Positions 35,429-43,887 of a stretch of 64,000 bases of DNA are shown in pieces. Source of the stretch: JBBQUN01 sp963698395 (lineage in GTDB: Bacteria; Actinomycetota; Acidimicrobiia; Acidimicrobiales; SZUA-35); assembly GCA_963698395.1 (NCBI GenBank), contig CAVOQQ010000006.1:1-64000 (forward strand), in the 5' to 3' direction. The notes beneath the pieces are model-generated. The model saw only the letters and a program-made list of their open reading frames with translations. It was not told the origin of the DNA and ran no database searches. The number at the start of each line of letters is the position of its first letter. Position 1 is the first letter of the stretch. The position numbers and the translations under genes are program-made.

Positions 35429-36102
35429 CCCTGGGATGCTACTAAAGTAGTATCCGATGTGCTACTAGCCGCTGTGTTTGCGTGGAGGTGGTCCGGCCAA
35501 AGGCCCCGCAAGGCATTTCGTTTCCTGCTTCGGCGTTGCCTCGATCCGCCCGTTGGGCGAGAGCGCCGCTCGGCGCCAACTTCGGGGCAAGTTCCATGGT
35601 GTCGCCCGTTGCCGCGGAGCGCTCGAGGTGGAGAATTCACCTCCCATTCCATGAGTGCGGAATGGCGTGACACAACGGCTTCCCCCGAGGAAGCACGCGG
35701 CCCTCGATTCTGTGACAAGTTTCTTCGAGATGTTCCAGCGGGTGTCGATTGACGTGGCAGGTCGATCGTCGTGTTGGCGCAGTACAGATGCGACGACCGT
35801 TGCCTGAGGTCGGTGTCATCGGCTGCCCGCCGAACCGCGATTATGCGCTACCCATCTAAGGGCCGGGCCTCCCACAGTTCGCCGGTACTGTGGCGCGGCC
35901 TTGTCGGTTCGACGCCGGGATGATGCGCCGTCCCCAGTGCCGAGCTGGTCAATAGCGAATTGGTGCCGATCCCGAGCGGGTTGTCGGGGGCCAGGGCGGG
36001 AGCGGATGTGGGTGCCCGAAACTGGCGGCTTTGGGATGGTGGGCGTGCGAAACGTAGGCAGGGTGCGTCGGATGATGGGCTTCGGGGTTCTTGGCGGAGC
36101 GG
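35429..36102. other. Non-coding stretch with a third copy of the repeat tail
   Basis: No gene is recognised. About 35690-35830 resembles the conserved tails of the two tRNA-like elements (shared GCGGCCCTCGATTCTGTGAC, AAGTTTCTTC, CCAGCGGG and TGCCTGAGGTC stretches), but the palindromes, iterons and tRNA part are missing. Confidence 0.5.
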
Positions 36103-36534
36103 TCAGGAGTAGAGCAGCCTCTTTCGGTCGCGGAAGAGAGTGATGAGGATGATCGTTGCGACGATGATCGACACCACGATTTCGATAGCGAGAGTGCCTT
36201 GAGCGGCGAACTCGGCAACGAAGTCGAAGAGCGCCAGGTAGAGAACAAGCACATAGCCAGCTCGTTGGTTCTTCAATTGGAGTCGGGCGGAGACAGCAAA
36301 CAGCACGCCGACCACGAACCCGACGATCATGAGCGGGATGTGGTCGATGACGACCGAGTCGCGGATTTCGCCCATATCGACGGCGAAGGCGTAGGTGACG
36401 AACATGTGCTGGACGACCTTCTCGATCGAAAGAACGAGGAGCAGGATCTGCGACTTCGATCGCTTGACAGGACTGTCGTCGCCGGACCTTGTTTGGTTCA
36501 GTCGTGGCGGAGTGTGGGTTGCACGGTCGACCAT
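36103..36534 (-). CDS. Small integral membrane protein
   Basis: A 143-residue protein with about four transmembrane helices: SQILLLVLSIEKVVQHMFVT, IPLMIVGFVVGVLFAVSA, YVLVLYLALFDFVAEFAAQG and EIVVSIIVATIILITLF, with a positively charged C-terminus. No family is recognised and the function is unknown. The first 20 codons are low-complexity polar, so the real start may be further in. The 500 bp upstream toward 37045 show no other gene. Confidence 0.55.
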   Translation of the reverse strand: MVDRATHTPPRLNQTRSGDDSPVKRSKSQILLLVLSIEKVVQHMFVTYAFAVDMGEIRDSVVIDHIPLMIVGFVVGVLFAVSARLQLKNQRAGYVLVLYLALFDFVAEFAAQGTLAIEIVVSIIVATIILITLFRDRKRLLYS

Positions 36535-37045
36535 CTGACAACCTCCTCAGGACACGCGAGGCTCGGGCGACGAGCCTCCCTGTTCCTGGGACGCTACAAG
36601 GCATTCGATTGGGCCTCCAGGGCCCTACGTCATGGCAGTCCCGGCGGAATCGGCCGAGCAGCCAGCGCTTCGAGGCCATTGAGCGGACCTCAGGTCTGCT
36701 CAAGACGACTGGCTCGAAGACCCGACATTGATCAGGCCGACCATTCCGGGTCGTGGACCGGCAGCCTGGAGAGCATCGAACCCACGCTTGTCGCCGTCGC
36801 ACCTCGGGCCGGACATCCGAGCCGATCCGGCACTGAGGAGCAGCGTGACGAGGCCGGAGCCAACGTCGAGCGCCCGATAATCGCGCCACATAATCACGAC
36901 CTCGACCGGGCACTGACCGCTCGGGAACGGCCCCATTGTGGTGCTCGATAATCACTGCGCAGAGGTACTAGAGGATCCGAGGTCTGCGAACCGGTGGCGG
37001 AGGTGAGGAGCTTTCCTGCCTTGGATGTGACAGCCGTTGTTGGTT

Positions 37046-37370
37046 TCAGAGTCGGTTGAGTCGCTCGGCGAGCTCGGGGACTGGCGCTGGTTGCGATTTC
37101 CCAGACCTGGTCGACGTCGACGCGGTGGTAGTGATGTGCGAGCAGAATCCGGAGTGCTGAGATGTCGCGCCAGGCGATTTCGCGGTGACGGTCCTTGAAC
37201 TCGTCGCTGAGTGTGTTGCTGGCCTCTCCGATGATTTCCAGGAGCCGTTCGGTAGCTCGAATGTGCAGCGGGCTTGATGCGAACGTGTTCCTGTCGACGT
37301 TGGTGATGTTGGCGAGCTCGTTTGCTGCGTCGAGGATGTCGGCGACGCGCTGGTCATCGTTCCGGCTCAC
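37046..37370 (-). CDS. hepT: HepT-like HEPN toxin (late frameshift)
   Basis: A HEPN-domain protein: RVADILDAANELANITNVDR, then IIGEASNTLSDEFKDRHREI, then WRDISALRILLAHHYHRVD with the HepT RNase motif Rx4HxY (R-ILLA-H-H-Y). Near codon 95 the frame is lost. In the next frame the natural ending PELAERLNRL reaches a TGA at 37046-37048. The active motif is upstream of the shift. It forms a pair with the nucleotidyltransferase antitoxin, whose stop overlaps its start (ATGA). Confidence 0.75.
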
Positions 37371-37657
37371 AGCGGAACGGCTTCTTGCCGGATGTGGTGG
37401 TCGCGGTCTTTGAGTCCGCCGGTGGAGACGACGTCGACGGGTATGCCGAGTAGCGCTTCGAGTTCTTCGCTGATGTGGAACAGGTCGAAGAGTGAGCTGC
37501 CGGGTTCGAACTCGACGAGGAAGTCGATGTCGCTGGTCGGGGTTTCGTCACCTCGGGCAACGGAACCGAACAGCGACACGGTTCGGCCGCGATGGCGGCG
37601 CACGATCTCGTTGATTTCGTGCTTGTTGGCCTCGACGAGGCGTCGCCGGTCACGCAT
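37367..37657 (-). CDS. mntA: MntA-like nucleotidyltransferase antitoxin
   Basis: A 96-residue minimal nucleotidyltransferase with the GSx10DxD motif (GSVARGDETPTSDID) and a short VEFEPGSSLFDLFHISEELE C-terminal region. MntA proteins AMPylate the HepT toxin on its active-site Tyr, which matches the Rx4HxY Tyr present in the neighbour. The gene appears intact. Confidence 0.85.
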   Translation of the reverse strand: MRDRRRLVEANKHEINEIVRRHRGRTVSLFGSVARGDETPTSDIDFLVEFEPGSSLFDLFHISEELEALLGIPVDVVSTGGLKDRDHHIRQEAVPL

Positions 37658-37744
37658 CCCACAAGCCTACAGCCTGACCCTCAAGCGGTCCGGTGGTCGT
37701 CGCTCCGTCCCGCCGATTGACCGGGAGTGGTCCTGGCGGGTGCG

Positions 37745-37983
37745 GATAGTAGACGTGTCTACTATCTGGCCGGACTGGGTCGGACGTATCGGACGGTTTG
37801 CCGGAATTCCCGGTGCTCAGCGGACTGGGTCGGACGTATCGGACGGTCCGCCTGACCTTGCCAAGGTGAGGGTCGCGGGTTAAAATCTCGTCGTCCGCTC
37901 CAACATAACCCCTGGTCAGAGGCCCACTTCGATGGGTCTCTTTCTGGTTTCCGTTCGGTCGGATAGTAGACAGATCTACTATC
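37745..37983 (+). repeat. Palindrome-bounded tRNA-Gly-like repeat element, copy B
   Basis: A 239-bp copy in the same orientation as the one at 13.66 kb. The end dyads are at 37745-37766 and 37962-37983, and the 27-bp CGGAC repeats at 37771-37797 and 37821-37847 (again exactly 50 bp apart). The terminator hairpin starts near 37917. The spacer between the two iteron blocks differs from copy A, while the repeats themselves are identical, so they are under constraint or were recently homogenised. Confidence 0.8.
37830..37902 (+). pseudogene. tRNA-Gly(GCC)-like sequence, copy B
   Basis: Same organisation as copy A, with anticodon loop TTGCCAA and encoded CCA at 37900-37902. It is more degraded: the T loop is TTAAAAT (loss of the conserved C) and one anticodon-stem pair is G-G. 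Not a functional tRNA by appearance. Confidence 0.5.
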
Positions 37984-38290
37984 CGACGCCGCCGTTCGAG
38001 CGGTTTGTCGGGTTTGTGTGGTTGCTGCCATCGAGGGTGGCATGTTGTTTCGGTCGCGTTCAGTGATGGGTTCCGTACCCCTCTTGGTGCGCGCGGCCTT
38101 CGATCCTGTGACAAGTTTCTTCGCACCGTTCCAGCGGGAGTCGCTTGACGTGGGCAAGTCCGACCGTCTCGTTGACGCAGTAGAGATGTGCCGGCACTTG
38201 CCTGAGGTCAGCGACATCGACGGCTGGCTGCAACGTGATGATGAGTTGGACTTGGCGGCGTTGGAGGCGTGCCACGTTGCACGAGAGGGG
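37984..38290 (+). repeat. Conserved right-hand tail of the repeat element, copy B
   Basis: Aligns with 13903-14180 through words such as GTCGGG, TGATGGGTTCC, CCCCTCTT, CTTCGAT, CTGTGACAAGTTTCT and CAGCGGGAGTCGCTTGAC. It ends beside a ROK-protein fragment. Confidence 0.6.
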
Positions 38291-38610
38291 CACCACCCGG
38301 TTGGACGACCACGTTGCCGACTCAACGGCTGCCCCACGAGATCTGTTGAGCGGTCGGCCGTCGAGCATCAGCGCACCACCGACTCCGGTTCCCATCCACA
38401 TACCCAGACACGTTGTCGACGTCATGGGCCGATCCTGCGATCCACTCGCCGAGTACACCGACGTTCACGTCGTTCCCGAGAGCGACTGGCACACCGAGCG
38501 CTGCTTCCAACTGCCCCGCGGGGTCGATCCTATCGATCACGTTCGACAGGTTCGAAACGGTCAGGACACGGCCCTCGTGCACGACGCCCGGGTTCCCGCA
38601 CCGCAGGAGA
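38291..38610 (-). pseudogene. ROK-family fragment (sugar kinase or repressor)
   Basis: The words GNPGVVHEGRVLTVSNLSNV, LEAALGVPVALGNDVNVGVL and, after a frameshift, MWMGTGVGGALMLDGRPL are the middle of a ROK protein (second lobe, with the GTGVGG nucleotide loop). The N-terminal lobe and the zinc-binding C-terminal part are missing, and the fragment runs into the repeat tail. Confidence 0.6.
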
Positions 38611-38616
38611 AACACG

Positions 38617-39087
38617 ATGAAGCGGTCCATCTGCACCCAGGCGGCGGTCGTGGGCTCCGCGATGTTCACCGGCGTGATGCTCACCATCGGACTCGCACTT
38701 GGCCGCTACTGGTGGTCGCTCGAACCCCAGGAATTCGCCGTCTGGTTCGAGCAGCACTTCATCCTTCTCCTGCCCTGCGTTGCCCTCACCCTGATTCCGG
38801 CCTTCATCGGCGTCGGCTGGCTCCTGAAGCACGACTGGAACACCCGCGAACTCTGCGGTGGCTGGCTCATCGCCCTCGCGGGGATCGGCACCGCATCGCT
38901 CATCACCGCGGCCTACCACCTGCCGGCCAACTTCTGGCTCTGGGGCCTCGACCAAACCGACGCAGAAGTGACCTCGGAACTCTGCTGGTGGCTCATCCTC
39001 CACGTTTCTTGCGTGATCGTCGGCTTCGTCGGCGCCATCGCCGCACTCAGAACGGCGCTGATCACCCGAAGCAGAGACGCGCGTTGA
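38617..39087 (+). CDS. DUF1772-like four-helix membrane protein
   Basis: A 156-residue protein with four hydrophobic helices (VVGSAMFTGVMLTIGLALGR, FILLLPCVALTLIPAFIGVG, LCGGWLIALAGIGTASLIT, LILHVSCVIVGFVGAIAAL). The arrangement is like DUF1772/anthrone-oxygenase-type membrane proteins. AGGAGA lies six bases before the ATG. The function is unknown. It starts immediately after the truncated ROK gene on the opposite strand. Confidence 0.6.
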   Translation: MKRSICTQAAVVGSAMFTGVMLTIGLALGRYWWSLEPQEFAVWFEQHFILLLPCVALTLIPAFIGVGWLLKHDWNTRELCGGWLIALAGIGTASLITAAYHLPANFWLWGLDQTDAEVTSELCWWLILHVSCVIVGFVGAIAALRTALITRSRDAR

Positions 39088-39222
39088 TGCCATGGCGCAA
39101 TGCAGGGTTTCGAGTTCGTCGCGACGGGTTGGCGTCTCGATACCTCTCTGTCGAGCTGTCCGTCAGTCGACCATGCGCGCGGATGCGTGTTCGGTGATCT
39201 GTGCAACCATCGAGTCTCGATG

Positions 39223-39358
39223 ATTGGCGGTCTGGGCCTCGGTTGGCGGGGCCTCGACGGCGGTGTTGGCGAGGCCTCAGATCATCAGGTCGATGAGGAC
39301 AGGGATCAACTCGATCGCAGGACGGCGCGGCACATAGATCCCGCGTCGACCGTCGTCA
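39223..39358 (-). repeat. HxlR-tail duplication, copy 1
   Basis: 136 bp covering the C-terminal coding end and 3' flank of the HxlR gene, repeated at 48626-48761 with two mismatches. Confidence 0.9.
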
Positions 39359-39554
39359 GGATCACGAACACGAGCGATGATCCCCGCATCGTGAAGGCGC
39401 CGCAGTCGTGGGCGAGCGTGTTGGTGGCAATCGATTCGTCGCCGGCGAAGTCTGCGAAGTGACTCCGGCCGCCGACGAGGAGGTCACGCAGCACCACCAG
39501 CGTCCACCGGTCGCCGAGGATGTCGAGCGACGCAGCAACCGGACTCGTATGCAC
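39277..39554 (-). pseudogene. HxlR-family regulator, one frameshift
   Basis: A winged-helix HxlR protein: VAASLDILGDRWTLVVLRDL (recognition domain), then GRSHFADFAGDESIATNTLAH. There one base is missing, and the next frame continues RRLHDAGIIARV and ends with YVPRRPAIELIPVLIDLMI at a TGA (39277-39279). It starts at a GTG. Restoring one base gives a normal-length small regulator. No divergent target is evident. Confidence 0.65.
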
Positions 39555-39799
39555 GCCGGGCTCGCGTTCGTTGTCAGCGCCATGTCCCGATCCTGACGGG
39601 CCCGGCTGACATCGCCGTCACGTCGCGGTGGACAGTGATCAACACTGCAAAGTACACCTCTATGGTTTGCCCCCGGGGGATGATCCCGAGGACGGCCTAC
39701 CTCCCATCGGCTCGGGGTTTGGGACATTCGGCCGAGCGGATCGGCGGTGGATCGGTCTGCTGGGTCGTGCTCATCGAGTCATCGACTAGCGTGGAGTGG

Positions 39800-41299
39800 G
39801 TGCGGGAACTCGAGTTCAAATGCGTGGTCGATGAGGATTTCGAGGTGCGCCCTCATCGTGTGAAGATTCCCGGTGCGCTGGTGATCGACCGTTTCACTGC
39901 TCCAATTCATGACGAGTACTTCGACACCGAGGACCTGCGCCTGGCGCGTTGGGGTGTCACCCTTCGGTGGCGTAACGGCGACGGCTGGACGGTGAAACTC
40001 CCTCGTCGAAATGGGACGAGCGCTTCGGTACTGGATCGTGACGAATTCCGCTTCGAAGGTGATCGGGCGACGATGCCGGAAGCGGTGAGTGGCCTCGTGG
40101 CATCCCTCGTCCGCCAACGGAACCTGGTCGAGATTGCGCGCATCGACACGAACCGGACGACGTGGGTCTGGCAACGAAGCGACGGAAGTGTGGCCGGCGA
40201 GTTGGTCGACGATCATGTCATCGGTCGCGCCGGTCGGGGTGAGGTGTGCTTTCGTGAGATCGAGTTCGAACTCGGTGTCGGGAGCGACCCGGATGTGTTG
40301 CCCGAGATCATCGAATCGCTGAAGATCGATCGCCATTTGCCAGCCATGCCAAAGCTTGTGCGATTGCTGGGCGACGCTGCCGCTGAGCCTGCCGACGTGG
40401 TGCGCCCAGAACTGACGAAGGATCCGAGCGCGGCCGACGTGATCCACGCCGCCATCGCGGCGTCGGTGGAGCAATTGCTCACGCAGGTCCCAGCGGCACG
40501 ACTCGGTGTCGACCCCGCAGGGGTACACCAGGCTCGGGTCGCGACCCGGCGACTCCGGTCGGATCTGCGCACGTTCGCACCGCTGCTCGACAAGGATTGG
40601 GCCAAGCGACTGCGTCGCGAGTTGGGCTGGCTCGCCGACGAACTCGGCGCCGTCCGCGACGGCGACGTTCTCCACGGACATCTCGCCGCTGCCATCGAGG
40701 CAAATCCCGAGATCGGCGCCGATGGCGGCGCGGAGATCCTCGGTTGCCTGGCCCGCGAGCGTGATCAGAAACGCGAAACCCTTCTGTTCCATCTCGCTGA
40801 CAGTCGTGCGATCACACTGTTCGACCATCTCGTCGACGCCGCGGCGAATCCCCGTATCCGTAGGCGTGCGTTCCGGCACTCGGCGTCAGCGCTCCTGCCT
40901 GCGCTGGTCCAGACCACCTGGAGGGCGCTTCGCTCTGGTGTCGACCAGCTCGATTCGCCGCCGCCCGAAGTCGAGTTGCACGCGGTCAGGATTCTCGCCA
41001 AACGCGTCCGCTACGCGGCCGAGGCCGTGAGCCCGGCGGTGGGTAGAGATGCTCGGAAGTTCGCCAAGGGCGCGGCTGCCATTCAAGACAGCCTGGGCGA
41101 CCTTCACGACAGCGTCGTTGCGGCCCAGTGGCTCGAGCACGCGGCAACGACGGAACTGAGTCGTAGCGCGGGGTTTGCCGCCGGCAGGCTCGCCCAACAG
41201 CTACGAACCCAAGCAGCACTGGACGCCTCGAGTTGGCGGTCCAGCTACGACAAGATGTGTCGCCGGACGCGCTGGCTGGGCAACGACGAGGACAAGTAG
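39800..41299 (+). CDS. CYTH-CHAD domain protein
   Basis: A 499-residue protein. The N-terminal CYTH domain has an ExExK-like start (RELEFKCVV), then RLARWGVTLRWRNGDGWTVK and RDEFRF. The C-terminal CHAD domain has helical His-rich repeats (VHQARVATRRLRSDLRTFAP, RDGDVLHGHL, LHAVRILAKRVRYAAEAV). CYTH handles triphosphates, and CHAD binds polyphosphate. I chose the GTG at 39800 because TAGCGT (TANNNT) sits seven bases upstream, as in leaderless genes nearby. A GTG nine bases upstream is an alternative. Confidence 0.85.
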   Translation: MRELEFKCVVDEDFEVRPHRVKIPGALVIDRFTAPIHDEYFDTEDLRLARWGVTLRWRNGDGWTVKLPRRNGTSASVLDRDEFRFEGDRATMPEAVSGLVASLVRQRNLVEIARIDTNRTTWVWQRSDGSVAGELVDDHVIGRAGRGEVCFREIEFELGVGSDPDVLPEIIESLKIDRHLPAMPKLVRLLGDAAAEPADVVRPELTKDPSAADVIHAAIAASVEQLLTQVPAARLGVDPAGVHQARVATRRLRSDLRTFAPLLDKDWAKRLRRELGWLADELGAVRDGDVLHGHLAAAIEANPEIGADGGAEILGCLARERDQKRETLLFHLADSRAITLFDHLVDAAANPRIRRRAFRHSASALLPALVQTTWRALRSGVDQLDSPPPEVELHAVRILAKRVRYAAEAVSPAVGRDARKFAKGAAAIQDSLGDLHDSVVAAQWLEHAATTELSRSAGFAAGRLAQQLRTQAALDASSWRSSYDKMCRRTRWLGNDEDK

Positions 41300-41567
41300 C
41301 TCAGCACCGACCGGCGGCCCTGGTGTTGCCCGATCGGACATTCTCTGGATGTTCAGTGAGCGTTTGCCTCCGGGCCAGGTCGGTGTCGACTCAGCGCGCT
41401 AGCCGAGGGAGCACCGGCGACCTGTGCAGGCATCACGGCGGTTCTTCATACTTCCGGGTGTCGTATATCGCCGCACATATTCACCGCTGCGTGCTTCGAG
41501 CTTGTGAGAGCAACACTTCGGCCCGATGCCCTCAGCGTCACGTAATCGAGGTACTCGAACCGCACCG

Positions 41568-41732
41568 TCAAGCGGAACACATCGGGAGCATCGGCGCGCG
41601 GACGCTGTCGATCTCGGCGGGTTGGTTCCACCACCTTGCGATCTCGGGTTCGGCGAACCACTCCACGAGGGTTGTCAGATCGCTTTCGGCAAGGGATCGG
41701 AACCGGATGGAAGGGACCGACATCACGGTCAT
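41568..41732 (-). pseudogene. GNAT acetyltransferase N-terminal fragment
   Basis: The words SIRFRSLAESDLTTLVEWFA, then EPEIARWWNQPAEIDSV, are the first strand and helices of an aminoglycoside-6'-type GNAT acetyltransferase. The frame ends soon after, and the acetyl-CoA-binding core is not found downstream. It is a truncated remnant. Confidence 0.5.
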
Positions 41733-41756
41733 TCTGGCATCGCTTGAGCACCGCAC

Positions 41757-42301
41757 TTCGTGCGCTCAGAATCCCGTCAGGAAGGAGACGAATCGCGCCG
41801 CATCTCGGCCCAAGTAGCGCACTCCATCATCGCGACCGCCGCCCCGTCGGTCAGCCGCCGACGGTGACCGGGATCATGGGTGGGTCAACGCGGGTGGTGA
41901 GCCGTCACGCTTCGCGGGAACGCGTGTGCCCGACGGCGCGTTCGGGCTCGCGAATATGAGCGGGTACGGGCGGTTCATGACCGATCGAAAGTGTCGTTCT
42001 CGAGCGAGTCGACGGACGAGTCGTTGCCGTGATTATCGTGCGCCTCGATCAGCTTCCTGGGAAGTCGGCTTCGCCGGTCATGGGCGTTCGGTGGAGTGTT
42101 CCAGCCGAGACGTCTCTCTCTCTCTCTCTCTCTGAGAGTTGACGCGTGTTCGCATGGCAAGTGAACCCTCAACCGTGACCAGCCGGGGACGGAGTTGGTT
42201 CCCGACGCCGAGGCGGGCAATCGGTCAATCCGCGGGCGGGCGTCTCGCGAGCTCGTTGTGTGCGTGATTGCACTGGCCTCTTGCGAGCGACCGAGAACTG
42301 T
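41757..42301. other. No gene recognised; contains a (TC)n microsatellite
   Basis: The only structured feature is an uninterrupted TC dinucleotide run at 42113-42133. No protein words or RNA genes are seen. Confidence 0.5.
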
Positions 42302-43018
42302 TCACTTCGCGAGCGTCGCAGCGATGACCTCGCCCACGGCGCGTGAGTTGAGGTACGGCTCGGGATGGTGGCCTCGGTGTCCGTTGTCGATCAGTCGTTC
42401 CTCGACTCTGCTCCCGAACCGGTCCTGCACGCGTCCACGTTGTGCCACCGGATCGGTGATCGCTACGACGTTCACCCAGCGGGTGGTGTTACCGGGCCAC
42501 TCTCCTTCTGTGGTGAAGGGCGGCGAGCCGAGCGGTGAGCCGAGTGTGAGCAAGGTTTTCATTGCCACCTCGGGGTGAGCGACGAGCACTTGGTGCGCGA
42601 TGACGGTGCCCAGGGAGTGCGCGATGACGATGTCAGCACCGTCAAGCCGGTCGAGGAGGCGCTGACGAACCTGATCGGTGAGCGAGGCGTCGGCCGCCAT
42701 GGAGGTGAACATGTCGACCGTGCGTTCGTAGGTCTGGCGGCCAGCGAGTTGAGAGAACGCGTGGAGTGTGTCCTCGCCGACGATCTCGGTGAGCGCGTCC
42801 TCTGCTCCCGTTCGGGTCGCCGCCCACTGCTCGGAGTCGATGACTTCGGGATCGCGACGGAACAGGTCGCCGTAGAAGCAGATCGAGACGTCGTCGGGAT
42901 CGATCGTGTGTCCGACATGCCAGAGCCCATCCTGGAGGGCCGGAATCCACCGAGCGGCGAGCTCGTGTGGCCCCCACAGCTCGTTGTATGCGCCATGGAC
43001 CAGAACGATGGAGCTCAT
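42302..43018 (-). CDS. Alpha/beta-fold hydrolase
   Basis: A 238-residue hydrolase: SSIVLVHGAYNELWGPHELA (oxyanion region), a Gly-x-Ser-x-Gly-like elbow IVIAHSLGTVIAHQVL with the nucleophilic Ser, LLTLGSPLGSPPFTTEGEWP, and a late GHRGHHPEPYL His. It resembles lipase or PGAP1-type esterases that act on surface lipids. There is no signal peptide. I chose the ATG at 43018 directly before the first strand. The 250 bases upstream contain no recognised gene. Confidence 0.65.
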   Translation of the reverse strand: MSSIVLVHGAYNELWGPHELAARWIPALQDGLWHVGHTIDPDDVSICFYGDLFRRDPEVIDSEQWAATRTGAEDALTEIVGEDTLHAFSQLAGRQTYERTVDMFTSMAADASLTDQVRQRLLDRLDGADIVIAHSLGTVIAHQVLVAHPEVAMKTLLTLGSPLGSPPFTTEGEWPGNTTRWVNVVAITDPVAQRGRVQDRFGSRVEERLIDNGHRGHHPEPYLNSRAVGEVIAATLAK

Positions 43019-43275
43019 GGACCCGTTGTAGCCGATGGCGCAGAGCGCCGTGCTCACCGAGCGCCTGCATTGGTGGTCCGCCTTCGGCTCGCGGTGCCGC
43101 TACGGCCTCAGACCCGTTCCGGCGGAACACGCTGATCACTACGGCATGATGTTCTCAACCCAAGATGTCCTTGTCCCGAGAGCTGGCCAGGCGGTGCCGC
43201 TCCGAACCAGCAACCGGAGCGGTACCGACACCACTCAACGTCGGCCACGTATGCGTCACCGATGTGGTTCGTGGC

Positions 43276-43707
43276 ATGTCTCCTGCCGCCACGCTCGCCG
43301 CTGGGCCCGGGACCTACGACGGAACCGGCGACGGCCCGGAGAGCGGACCATTCGTTTCCCGGATCGAAGTGAAGAAGCTGCCGAACGGCGGCGTTTCCAT
43401 CGAGTACGAAGCGACCTCACGAGCGCAAGGGGTACATCACTTGGAGCATTCCCTCCTCGCCGCTCGCCCCGACGGTCGAGACCGGCGGTACGTCGCTCAC
43501 TCCGAGGCGCCGTTCGTCTCTGAGATGATCGCCGTCGAAGCGAACTCGACCCGCTTCGTTCAACCTCAACCCGCTGGTCCCTTCGCGATGGAAGTCGTGA
43601 TCGAGGTACCCGAGCCGGACCGGATCACGTATGCATGGTGGTGGGCCAACGAGGGCGATACACCAACAGAGCAGTCCAAAGCCGACGCCCGCATCGCCGC
43701 CCGGTAG
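43276..43707 (+). CDS. Hypothetical beta-rich protein
   Basis: About 143 residues, predicted mainly beta (VSRIEVKKLPNGGVSIEYEA, RYVAHSEAPFVSEMIAVEA, MEVVIEVPEPDRITYAWWWA), suggesting a lipocalin or FABP-like barrel. No family signature is certain. There is no clear ribosome-binding site, and the longer GTG/ATG starts upstream lack the strand pattern. Function is unknown. Confidence 0.45.
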   Translation: MSPAATLAAGPGTYDGTGDGPESGPFVSRIEVKKLPNGGVSIEYEATSRAQGVHHLEHSLLAARPDGRDRRYVAHSEAPFVSEMIAVEANSTRFVQPQPAGPFAMEVVIEVPEPDRITYAWWWANEGDTPTEQSKADARIAAR

Positions 43708-43875
43708 ACCCCACAGTGGAAATCGTGGAGGGTTGGCCGTCAGCCGTTTGACCTGGGCAAGCTGAGTCACCGAATCAATCAATTGCGCGATGAGCGTGGT
43801 CTGACGATGTCAGCGCTGCCGCTGGCGCCACCAGTGGACGACAGGACAAAGCAATGTGGCGTCACAGGCATGGAG

Positions 43876-43887
43876 TACAGTTTCCGC
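43876..43887 (+). promoter_or_regulatory. Leaderless -10 element of the PH-domain gene
   Basis: TACAGT (43876-43881) is followed after exactly six bases (TTCCGC) by the ATG at 43888. Confidence 0.5.
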
